From: Brassica napus
Taxonomy: Eukaryota > Streptophyta > Magnoliopsida > Brassicales > Brassicaceae
Direction: 5' to 3'
Length of the DNA stretch: 64,000 nt
Assembly (NCBI RefSeq): GCF_020379485.1
Contig: NC_063436.1
Coordinates: 28,890,423-28,954,422 of the forward strand
Part shown: piece by piece, positions 47,829 through 57,814 of the stretch
Layout of the letters: each line of letters opens with the position of its first letter
How positions within the stretch are numbered: position 1 is the stretch's first letter
Notes under the pieces: model-generated
Seen by the model: the letters and a program-made list of their open reading frames with translations, nothing else
The model's database searches: none
What the model was told of the DNA's origin: nothing
Made by a program: the position numbers and the translations under genes

Positions 47829-48840
47829 CAGTCACTAAGATTAACATATTTAACCATTTTGAGTATATTATAGTTCTAGTTACGATAACAATCCTTTATA
47901 TGAAGTATGATGTTATAATTCTTGGATCTAAGTTGAATTATATAGGTAAAATTGTAACCTTTGCAGTTAGCAGATTCAACCATTTGTAAATATATATTGT
48001 AATTCTTTTTACGACAACGATCCTTTAAAATGCTATATTTTAACTTTTTTTTGTATGACGCCGGATGTTTAAATCTTTGGATCTAAGTTATATTCTAAAC
48101 GTAAATTTTTAATTTGATTACAAAATATAATTTCAATCAATACACATCTTCTTATTATTATTTTAGTGTTTAACATATCTAAATTATGTATGGATTGGTG
48201 CGGATTGGTTTGTTTATTATAGTTTTTTTGAGATACAACTGACAAATTATTTTGTGAATTTTCGATAAGCAAATCTGTATGTTGTTGGCATATATGTCGT
48301 TATCTAACATACTGACTGTAACACGTGACAAAAATTGTTCAAATTCTGGAAAAAATTATATATACTAGTTAAGTCATTCTAAAAATGAATGCAAACTTTC
48401 TATTTCATGGTGTTTGCTACTCTGTTTTGCTCTATCTTATAAATTTGATGATTGATTTTTGTTAGTTAAAGGTTATTTGATGACTGATACATCATACAAG
48501 CAAAAACTGAGAAGACAAAATTAAAAAAAAAAAAAGAACAAACGTTACGTGCCGGGGAATAAAAACACGACAATGCATTTATTTTATCGACTATCATAAC
48601 AGGAAAATCCTCAAATTACAACTTATATATAGTACAAAAGAAAAGCATCAACAACAACAAGAATCCATTTCGAATATGGAAGAGTATAAATAACCAAACA
48701 CGTCAGGAGCTTTTTCCATCTCCTTTATTCACCAACTTTAGAAAATTAAATTTCTAACATTTTATTTTATTTCATACTAATAATAATTACGTAAAATACA
48801 TAGCAGCAATTAGATATTGCATGCATGCGATATTCTTCAT
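47829..48840. other. AT-rich 3' flank of glycine-rich gene 2
   Basis: No gene in the AT-rich part. Bases from about 48690 to 48840 are likely the 3'UTR of the minus-strand glycine-rich gene. Confidence 0.45.
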
Positions 48841-49335
48841 TCAGTCACCGCCGCCACCGTAACCTCCTCCATATCCACCGCCTTCACCGTACCCTCCTCC
48901 GTTACCGGATCCACCTCCTCCACCGCGACCACCTCCTCCTCCACCCCCTCCGCCATGACCCCCTCCACCACCACCTCCTCTTCCACGACCTGACCCGGAA
49001 CTTCTGCCAGAACCAGACCCTGCACGTGACCCCGCGTATGATCCAGCTTCCGATCCCGCATCACCTCCACCACCACCAGAGCTCGAAGAACTGCTGGAGC
49101 TAGCTGAGGAAGAAGAGCTTGACCCTCCTCCTCCTCCGGATCCTGACCCGGCACCAGCTCCTGATCCGGATCCACCTCCACCGAGACCTATGCCGATGCC
49201 AGTACCGATCCCTACCCCTATCCCGCCAAGGTCCAAACCCAAGTCTTTTCTTGCAATCCGGCTCTCGGAGACTAGGCACGACGTGGCCAATATTAAGGTG
49301 ATCAGAACCAGTGATGATGACTTACTCACAGCCAT
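48841..49335 (-). CDS. Secreted glycine/serine-rich protein 2
   Basis: A single-exon 164-residue protein with a signal peptide (MAVSKSSSLVLITLILATSC, cleavage near VSES-R). The shared SRIARKDLGLDLGGIGVGIG core is followed by alternating Gly/Ile/Gly, a Gly/Ser/Ala domain, a Ser tract, a Gly-Arg part (GSGRGRGGGGGGGHGGG) and a GGYGGGYGGGGD C-terminus. The class is glycine-rich cell-wall-type proteins; the exact role is unknown. It matches At4g30460 by position and recalled length. It is a tandem paralogue of the gene at 46142 with a longer Gly-rich tail, so the pair arose by duplication and repeat growth. TATA box at 49446-49439. Confidence 0.9.
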   Translation of the reverse strand: MAVSKSSSLVLITLILATSCLVSESRIARKDLGLDLGGIGVGIGTGIGIGLGGGGSGSGAGAGSGSGGGGGSSSSSSASSSSSSSSGGGGGDAGSEAGSYAGSRAGSGSGRSSGSGRGRGGGGGGGHGGGGGGGGGRGGGGGSGNGGGYGEGGGYGGGYGGGGD

Positions 49336-49438
49336 AGTTTTATCTATTGTTTCGTATATGGTAATGTTTTTCTTTTCCTTTTTTTCTTTTCTATCTCTTT
49401 GTAGTGCTATTGATGAATATGATACAAGATGTTAAAGG

Positions 49439-49446
49439 TATTTATA
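49439..49446 (-). promoter_or_regulatory. TATA box of glycine-rich gene 2
   Basis: TATAAATA on the minus strand about 105 bases before the ATG at 49335, in the same form as in the paralogue. Confidence 0.6.
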
Positions 49447-50115
49447 GGCAATCCAGAGCTTATCAATATGGTAGTGAAAATCCTACAAGTCAAACTTGTG
49501 TACACACCAATTATGATATAGAACTAATAATGACTAAAACATACTTATAATAACCTTGATCAGAACGTTATCTCCAAGACAACCACTACTTCATTATAAC
49601 TATAGCAGAAAAAAAAATTGTTAAAATTGGAGGCATGACCGACCTATGAGAAGTCCACTAAAGGAGAGTTTGATAGTGGAGCAGGCACTAAAGGGTGTTG
49701 TTGCAACGTTGTACATTTTAACATCCACGTATTTATTTTCGTGCAAAACAAGCATTACCCATTTATCTCCTTTTTTTTCTCGGCTTCCATCTGGATCTTT
49801 TATGTATTACAATTGTGGAATTTGCGTCAAACGCAAACCATATATTAATCTGATTTAGTTATGATAGGTTGGATACCCATACAGACTCAGAGATTTTCCC
49901 CAACCTCGCTTAAACCCTATTATCTAGAAATTTCATCACTACACCAGCCTAGTCAAATATCATCGCTAAGGCTTCAAGAAGTAAGCAACAATCCATCAAA
50001 TATTATGGCGCTATGGAACGGACTAGTGCATGGACTTGACCCAATGAAATTTGGGCTGGGCAATTTCCCAAAAAAAAAATGGGGGCCGTCAGATTGGTCG
50101 GTGATACTTTCTCCT
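49447..50115. other. Intergenic stretch
   Basis: No supported gene; short frames without domains. Confidence 0.4.
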
Positions 50116-50118
50116 TAA

Positions 50119-50821
50119 CTAGGCTTCGTTTGGCAATCGCTGACGATAACGACCAGCGGCAACGACTAGCGATAATTTTTTTTTTTCGTTTAACAATCAC
50201 TATTTTGTAATCGCTAGAGATTAATTGATGTTATTGGTCACTGTGTTGTTCGGTTTGCTATAGCTATCTACTAGTCTATTATATATATATTTTTAAAATA
50301 CATAATTTAATGATATTTGATATTTTTAATTAAATAACTTTAAATTGTACAATAAATTTTTAATTTTTAAGAGTAATTTAAATTTAAATTTTAATTTTAA
50401 TTTTAATTTTAATTTTAATTTTAATTTTAATTTTAATTTAAATTTAAATTTAAATTTAAATTTTAATTTTAATTTTAATTTTAATTTTAATTTTAATTTT
50501 AATTTTAATTTTAATTTTAATTTTAATTTTAATTTTAATTTTAATTTTAATTTTAATTTTAATTTTAATTTTAATTTTAATTTTAATTTTAATTTTAATT
50601 TTTAAATTTTTAATTTTAAATTTTAATTTAATTTGCTGCGATCAATCACTATGCTGTTAATTTTAAAACACAATTTTGGATTCGTCGCTTAAAAATTTAG
50701 CGAGTAATTTATCATTGATCGCAGCAATCAATTAGTCGTTGGTTCAACAATTGGTAAACGAACAACATTTTAATCGCTATCGCTAGTCGCTGCTGCCAGC
50801 CACTGCCAAACGAACATGGGA
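50119..50821. mobile_element. PIF/Harbinger-type MITE with hexamer repeat core
   Basis: The inverted ends CTAGGCTTCGTTTGGCAAT and the inverse of TCCCATGTTCGTTTGGCAGT are flanked by TAA (50116-50118 and 50822-50824). Subterminal sequence is rich in GCGACTAGCGAT-type motifs on both sides. A second inner pair of GTTGTTCG(G)TTT motifs (50243 and inverted near 50752-50765) suggests a nested element. The centre is an AATTTT microsatellite. Confidence 0.85.
50369..50602. repeat. (AATTTT)n hexanucleotide microsatellite
   Basis: About 35 units of TTTTAA-type hexamer with short AAATTT interruptions near 50437-50460. The apparent Asn-Phe protein across it is not a gene. Confidence 0.97.
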
Positions 50822-50972
50822 TAAACTTGTAACCAATTTGGTACACAAGAATCTACTGAGAGTGCATCTTCCTCAAAACAATGGGCCTTTTTTGCTTAAA
50901 GCAATGTGTTACCATATTGTGGGAAACGATAAATCAACTGTCTACTATTGGTGGGATTGCTTTTGCACCGAA

Positions 50973-51216
50973 CAGGGCCGTACCTGAAAAATTGGCCCTG
51001 AAGCAAACAAATTTTTTTTGGCCCTTTACTTTCAGAAAATATATAAAAAGGTTGAAAATTGCTTCCTCATACGCCGAACCCGTCACCTTGAGATCAAGGC
51101 ATGATGTTCTATCCAATAGAGTTACATCAACTTTACGTACATATCGGCCGTATAAAATATAATAGTTGTTCGGGCCCTGAAGCACATGCTTTATTAGCTT
51201 GTGTTCAGACCCGGCC
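50973..51216. mobile_element. hAT-type MITE with a tRNA-like segment
   Basis: The ends CAGGGCCGTACCTG and the inverse of GGCCGGGTCTGAAC are flanked by CACCGAA (50966-50972 and 51217-51223). This gives a hAT-like target duplication of at least 7 bases. The middle, read on the minus strand (about 51125-51060), resembles a decayed tRNA: CTCTATTGGATAGAAC, an anticodon-like stem CCTTG...CAAGG, then GGGTTCGGC. Confidence 0.75.
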
Positions 51217-51903
51217 CACCGAACTAGAGAATGTTGTGTGTTTCATCTTATAGTCCACATCCTAGCCCACCACAAACTCCAAACTATTTTTTTCAAGATA
51301 TTACTGGTGTTACAATTCACCAAGCCAAAGAAAGGACCATTAAGAGTAAGATGGCCTCTCAGAAATCTTAATCCTCTTACTTTTACCAGAGTTTTTTTTA
51401 CCAGAGTTCTTATCACTAAATTTTTGGCGTCGTGAATTATTTTGGATGAACTTATAAGTCTTCCAGATTTCCATAACAGCTAAGAATAGACAAGTCATTT
51501 ATCAGTAATCTCGGGTTTACACTTCTTGGCCAATGTTTGAAATAAACAATGTTTCATAAGATCACTTTTCTAATGATATACTATAGTTAAACTACCACAG
51601 TTTTATTATCCTATTTGTATTCTTATATAATATGAGAGGAATCGAATTAGGTGAACGGGAAATGCGACACAAGTCAACTTTCTGAACTGAAAAGAGAAGG
51701 GATAAACAATTTCGTGTGGTCTTTATGAAGACATGATCCTGATCTATGAACACGTGGCTTAGTTATTTCAATACATTAATTTGTCTAGTTACCAAATTTG
51801 AGTTTTCACGAAGAAACCTCTTTTCTTTTCTTTTTTTGGGCAACACGAAGAAACCTCTTTGTGTTCAACTATATGGCAAAAGTACAAAATTTTGAGACTT
51901 TGC

Positions 51904-51909
51904 CACGTG
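51904..51909 (+). promoter_or_regulatory. G-box (ABRE-type) in a duplicated block, copy 1
   Basis: GCCACGTGTA contains the bZIP/bHLH core CACGTG inside a block TTTGCCACGTGTAGTGCCTT that is repeated 122 bases downstream. There is no close gene start, so function is doubtful. Confidence 0.3.
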
Positions 51910-52025
51910 TAGTGCCTTGACGACCTTCACCAAAACCCTTTTCACTTTCTCACCACGTTGGCACGCATATCGGGCCCCACGGTTTCATTCGTCAATCTTT
52001 AGCCACAAATTTTATGAGATTTTGC

Positions 52026-52031
52026 CACGTG
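52026..52031 (+). promoter_or_regulatory. G-box (ABRE-type) in a duplicated block, copy 2
   Basis: TTTGCCACGTGTAATGCCTT is the second copy of the block. The nearest plus-strand gene starts at 54740, 2.7 kb away. Confidence 0.3.
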
Positions 52032-52839
52032 TAATGCCTTGCCGACTTTCGCCACAACCCTCTTCTATTTCAATATTTTTGTAAACAATATTACTGAAGA
52101 AAAACAGAGGTTAACCCAGAAAAAAAAAACTTTAGCGGGGGATACGTATTGAATTGTGTTTTCTCATTAGTCGTCATCACCATCATCAATAAAACAAACA
52201 TCGTGTCCCTTTCAAATGACTGAATCATTGAATAGATATTCACAGCTCAGTGGCAAGTTGTAACCGAAGGGCTGAGGCAATAGATACCTATATGTATCTC
52301 TTTGGTATTTTGAAGGTCTTTATATACCTGCTTACCAAAAAAAAAGAAATAAACCAGTAGTAGTGTTTCAAAAAAAAAGTGTTAAAAAAAATGAAATAAA
52401 CCAGTATTCATAAGGGTAAATAGATCATCTTGACCTTTTCTTTAAAATAATTTATCTTCAACATAAGTTTTAACAACATTTGATCCTTCAACAAGTTGAC
52501 TTCATTCATTACTTCAACTATACTAATCATACAACCACATTTTTATAGAATTTAATGCACATGAGCATCATAATCACCGCTATTGAATTGACGCTAGACA
52601 ATTGTATGGGAAATAAGAGTTAGGAACTTAATTAGGATACATATTAGCTACGATTAACATTTAACCTAATTTTATAACTGATGCAATCACGTTCAAACAT
52701 GTATACATCAACATATCTCCACAATATTTAAGACCTAGCTCTTTCTGCTTCAGTCACAACAATTCGATTGTGTAGATAGTACATGACATCTTTCGTTAAT
52801 TACATAAAGTTATAGTATAAACTATAACTGCATCAACTC

Positions 52840-52928
52840 TCTTTTTGCCAGGGTATCTCTTGTAACGGTTTGCAACTCTGGTAGACTTATTTCATTTTAT
52901 ATGATAATTAACATCCTTAGCAAAAAAA
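52840..52928 (+). mobile_element. Dead-on-arrival retroelement tail
   Basis: About 89 bases ending in poly(A) are flanked by ACTGCATCAACTC (52827-52839) and ACTACATCAACTC (52929-52941, one change). The body resembles a LINE 3'UTR end (compare the tail at 29800-29860). Too short to classify firmly. Confidence 0.6.
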
Positions 52929-52941
52929 ACTACATCAACTC

Positions 52942-54739
52942 GTAAATATCAAACTTTTAATGGATTATACAAATACTTACGAGATGTTGGTAGGTTGTAT
53001 GTAGCTTGCGATGAAACTTCCCCACGTAATTTCTCTTCTCGCCACAATCTCTACCTACTAACTGCTAACTACTTTACGCCCAGCGCCCTTTCGCTGTTTT
53101 ATGTTTATTAATTAATGCTCTTATATTTCCTCCTCATTTCTATCATATTTTAATTTTCTACAATCTTTAAATTCGGCTATGTTATAGTTTGTTAATACAA
53201 GCCACCTTTGTGTGAGTTTTGCGTATGTAATTACCGACCTACAAGTTTGTTCAATTCTGGCATTCTGAAACCTAACTCTTTCTAATTCCGTATTCCAACA
53301 TTCATCTATATTGAAATCGTTTTTATATATACTGATTTATGCAGTAAATAGTAATATAAGCAGCAGTTTTACTACAATTGTCAGTCTAGTTTAAATGAAC
53401 TAAATTATAAATATGACTAATTGTCAGCACCATTGTTTTTTAAAAAAATATTGAATTTCTTACATATTCACATTAATTGAGTTATAGAAATGTGACGCAT
53501 CACATTTTGATTTTTGATTTATAATTTTCAATACATAATTTTTTTTGTATCTAGTATCAAGTCCAATTTAAAGAAATGTTTTAAACTATCTTAGATTTAC
53601 ACGACATATCTATGAGTTTTAGTGTACAGTTTGGCAAATACGAATTGTGCGTAATATAGGTAGTTTAAAAAAAAAAGGTAGATTGTCTCCTTGCAAAAAT
53701 ATATAGCAATTTTTTAAAAAAATATTTGGTTTTACTTAATATTTTTATATACATCTTATAAGTATAATTTTATTCAGGTAACAATTATTTTTTAGTTATT
53801 TCATTTCCATTAAATCTAAATCAATTCTTATAAAAAGTTAGCGTGTATATGTACCCTCTGTTAACTGATGTCCGAGTTATAGACATCTGAAATTATTAAT
53901 AATCATGGTCATTAAAATAAAAAAAAATTCTCATAATTTTTTTTGAGCAAATTAATTCTTATATAGTTTTTTTTTCGTCAGACGTGAGGGATGTCAGAAA
54001 TGCATTTTAAGAAATCTTGTATCTGGATTTTTTTTTATGGGTAATTATACATTTTTAAGTTTTTGTCACAAAAATAGAACTCAAAAACTAAAATGACATC
54101 TGAATTCATTTTCCCAAAATTCCACTCATCAACTCTAAACCCTAAACTTTAAACCCCAAATCCCACTTCTTAAATTTAAACCCTAATGTCTAGATTAATT
54201 AATCCTAGAAATATAAGTGTATATTTACTTTTTGATAAAACATTTAATTCTATTTCGATCATTTTTATTTTTAAGGTGAACAAAAAAAATTTATGTATAT
54301 TCTAGGGAATTTCTCTTCTTTGATTGCATTTGTATATATTTGTAATATTCAATTAGAAAAGATTATGGGATTTGATATTAGCTGGAACTAATTTTGAAGT
54401 GAGTTCTGAAAGAAGACACGTTGCCAAAAAAGATCAACGCGTACACAGAACCCATTAGGGGCTTGACTTGTAGATATTGGATAACCAAAATATTAATTAA
54501 GATGGTTACAGGGTTTTAAGCATTAATTAAGAAATACTTTAGCACTATTATAAGAGATGAGACAATAAATAAAAGATGAGTAGCTGGGAACGTGCAACAG
54601 AAAATAGTTCACCCAACTTTCTCCTATTAATATGCTTCCATCTTCTTTTCTCTTCCTACTTCTAACCTTCTCTTCTTCCACACACATAAATACAGACACG
54701 CTTTTGATAATATAGAACAAGAACAAGAACAAGAAAACA
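52942..54739. other. AT-rich promoter side of the CCR-like gene
   Basis: No gene. It holds a copy of the dispersed repeat family at about 54040-54315. A TATAAGA at about 54550 could serve the gene starting at 54740. Confidence 0.45.
54040..54315. repeat. Dispersed Brassicaceae repeat copy
   Basis: Contains AAGTTTTTGTCACAAAAATA, TCTAAACCCTAAACTTTAAA and ATATAAGTGTATATTTAC, shared with the copies at 7087 and 20040. Confidence 0.7.
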
Positions 54740-57296
54740 ATGGATCAAGAAAAGTCTCATTCCTGCTGCTGCGTTCTTGATGCTTCCACTTATGTGGGTT
54801 TCTGGATTCTCAAGAAGTTGCTTAGCAGAGGATACTCTGTTCACGCAGCTATTCGTAAAAACGGTATCTATCTCTTCTTGGCGCAACTAAAAATAATATT
54901 TTTCTGGTTGTTTCATTCAATTGTTTTCGTCTGATAATTAGGAGATAGTGAAATTGAGGAGACAATCCGAGAGATGGAAGCAACAGAGGAGAGATTAGTT
55001 GTGTACGATGTTGATGTGTTGGATTATCAAAGCATACTTGTCTCTCTCAAGACATGTAACGCTGTCTTCTGCTGCTTAGATAGCCCTGAAGGATACGATG
55101 TGAGTGACTTCATCAATCATCTTCTAAATATATATTTGTGTAGATTAAGAGTTTTGTTTGAGATTTTGTGTAAATCATTATTATAGGAGAAGGAAGTGGA
55201 TTTGGAGGTGAGAGGAGCTATCAATGTGGTGGAAGCATGTGGAAGAACAGAGAGCATAGAGAAGATTGTATTCTCTTCTTCTTTAACAGCTTCAATTTGG
55301 AGAGACAACATTGGAACTCAGAAGGATGTTGATGAGAAGTGTTGGAGTGATCAAGACTTCTGTCGCAACAAAAAGGTTTCTAATCTTTCTTCACTCTCTT
55401 TTGTTATGATTTTTAGGTATTAATCGTAATTTGATTTATGTGAAAATTTTGGTGAATAAATTGGACCCACAACTAAAAGTTTATAGGCCGGATTGGAATA
55501 GCTAAAATATAATTTTCCTGACATTTCATTTAATGTAGGTAGCTCAAATTATTTCAGTATTTTATTTGTCAGTTCTATATGTTTGAATTTTGAAAAACTA
55601 TACACATAATTAATTTATTGGCAGAAAACTTGGATATGTTAAAAGTATTAATTTAATTTATAAATTTGGATAGGTATCTTTTTAATAGTCAAAGTTGGGG
55701 TTTCATCAAATGTATTGTCACATTATCTCGAATAATTTAATTGTGCGACATAGAAAATTTGTAAGGTTGCAGATTAATTGAATATATTCAATTCTATGAC
55801 TCATAAATACATACAGCTCTTGATTCCTGTATAGTTGCCTTTGGAAAAATTAAAGGGCATAATTTGTGTTTATTGATTAATTTTTTTGTTCAAATGTTTA
55901 TTGATTAATTAGATACAGTTGATCTAGTAGTCTTTTATGACTATCATCACTATATTAAACGGTGACATGTTTTATATGTAAATGTGCATGCCTATACTAT
56001 ATACATGTTATCATTGTGATCGTCATAAATGAACTTATCTAACTTGTGCGTAAATTATTCGGGGACAATATTAACGTGTTATAGCTGTATGACATCGAAT
56101 CGGACAGTCAATAAAAAAGCTGAAATTAATGGCATACCTTTTTTTTTTTGCTTTCTTGTTGTTACTTTTGGGGCTTTTTTGGTTACTATTAGTAGTAACT
56201 ACTTTTTTCATACGCACAAGCTCAAATTCACGTGCGTACATTTTGTATGTTGGATGCAGTTGTGGCACGCATTGGCAAAGATGTTGTCCGAGAAAGCAGC
56301 TTGGGCACTAGCCATGGACCGTAGGCTCAACATGGTCTCTATCAATCCTGGTCTTATCGTTGGACCATCGGTTGCACAATATAACCCTAGGCCCACCATG
56401 TCCTACCTCAAAGGTACATACTACATAATCATGTATATACACTCAATATACTTGTAGATGTTCATTAATGTACATTTATAACTCGGTCAAACTATTTAGA
56501 AGTAAACAACCGAAATATATAGAGTTTATGTTCCAATCTGTAAGAAAAGAAGTGCTCCACAAGGACCACAACTAGTATACATACATTTAAAGAATATAGG
56601 ACAATATCGTTTTATATGTTTTCCTTACTAAAATTCAAAAAATACCACAAGTTGATTTAGAAAGCATGTAGGAAGGTACTATTGTAGAGAAGCAAAAAAA
56701 AGTTTTGAGAAAGAGGTCCTAAATGAGCCAAAGTTCAAAAAAAAAGTGAGGTCCTATATGAGATATATATTGTTTTGGGTTGAAATTCTGAAAAAAAAAA
56801 TTAGGAAATTTCTCCCTGTATTTTTGTTTCAAGTTTTTAGGAAATATTTCCCTATATTTTTGTTTTGGTTTGAATTTGACGAAAAGGTGTTGGTAACAGG
56901 AGCTGCACAAATGTATGAGAATGGAGTGTTGGCGTACGTAGACGTTAAATTTTTAGCGGATGTTCATATTAGAGCATACGAGGATGTTTCAGCTTGTGGT
57001 CGATATTTCTGCTTCAACCAAATCGTTAACACAGAAGAAGAAGCTCTCAAGCTTGTCGAGAGTTTGTCTCCTTTGATACCTATGCCACCGAGGTACATTT
57101 TATTCTATAATTGACTATAAACTTTGCTGTTTTCATGCGAGGATGGTAGTCCAATTGATGCAACTTAGTCTAATTAATACTTTGTGTATAAATGTCATGT
57201 AGGTATGAGAGTGTAATGCAAGGAAGCGAAGTTTACGAAGAAAGACTGAGGAACAATAAATTGAGCAAGCTGGTGGAAGCTGGCTCTGCTTGTTAA
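54740..57296 (+). CDS. Cinnamoyl-CoA reductase-like Rossmann protein (At4g30470-type)
   Basis: A predicted 303-residue extended-SDR protein of the CCR/DFR family. Six exons: 54740-54863, 54942-55099, 55187-55375, 56260-56413, 56900-57092 and 57203-57296; all GT-AG and in phase, with a long fourth... third-to-fourth exon gap (intron 55376-56259). The N-terminal fold is present (VLDASTYVGFWILKKLLSRG), but the usual Gly-rich NADP motif is degenerate. Where CCR has YxxxK, this protein has WHALAK, with His160 in place of Tyr and Lys164 kept. Later blocks are intact (MVSINPGLIVGPS, YVDVKFLADVHIRAYED). It closely matches At4g30470 as I recall it. Substrate unknown; classical reductase activity is doubtful. 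Confidence 0.93.
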
Positions 57297-57440
57297 ACAA
57301 ATATTTAAATTATTTAAATTGAAGATGAGGAGCTTATACAAGAAAGGGTTATAGTTTGTATATTAAGCTTCTCAATTCATATTTCATAGTAGCATGTGTT
57401 CTCGTGAACTATTTATTTATAAAAATCATATTTCATACGA
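57297..57440. other. 3' flank of the CCR-like gene
   Basis: 3'UTR region leading to the hAT MITE. Confidence 0.4.
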
Positions 57441-57448
57441 GTGATGGA

Positions 57449-57790
57449 CAGTGCCGTGCAGAAAAGTTTTATGGGTTTAAGACAAATTTTAAAAATAAAC
57501 TTATTTACAACTATAATAAAAATAATTTTGCAATATGAAATATCACTTTCATCAAATACACAAGTTTAACACTGTAAAAGAATAAGTTTATGTTATATTA
57601 TGTCATATAAAAAAACACATGAATTAAAAAGGTTAGTTAGTCTATTATATGGAAAGATTTTTCTTATAAAACAAGTTTAAACTACTAGATTAGAAACTAT
57701 TTTAAATTTTGGGACCCTAAAAAATTCATATTAATCGGGAGCCTAAGCCGAAGTCTTTTTCAATATTCTACAACCGTAGGCACACCTCTG
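57449..57790. mobile_element. hAT-type MITE
   Basis: Ends CAGTGCCGTGCAG and the inverse of CAGAGGTGTGCC, with 8-base flanks GTGATGGA (57441-57448) and GTGATGGG (57791-57798) differing by one base. The interior is AT-rich, with GGGACCC and GGGAGCCTAAG phrases typical of this group. Confidence 0.85.
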
Positions 57791-57814
57791 GTGATGGGTA
57801 GAGGTTTTTATATT

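Larger units (their letters stand above)
51224..52826. other. Intergenic stretch with duplicated G-box segment
   Basis: No gene supported. Two about 50-base repeats around CACGTG motifs lie at 51893-51942 and 52015-52064. The phrase GAAATAAACCAGTA is repeated (about 52350 and 52395). Confidence 0.45.

Noticed and set aside
48825..49181. Overlapping frames (His/Leu-rich, Val/Glu-rich) within glycine-rich gene 2
   Set aside because: Shadows of the GC-rich glycine codons; the minus-strand frame with a signal peptide is the gene.
50345..50605. 86-residue Asn-Phe repeat protein
   Set aside because: Translation of the AATTTT microsatellite inside a MITE.
51060..51130. Functional tRNA gene
   Set aside because: Stems are imperfect, no acceptor stem closes and the TTCGA loop is altered; kept only as a tRNA-like relic.
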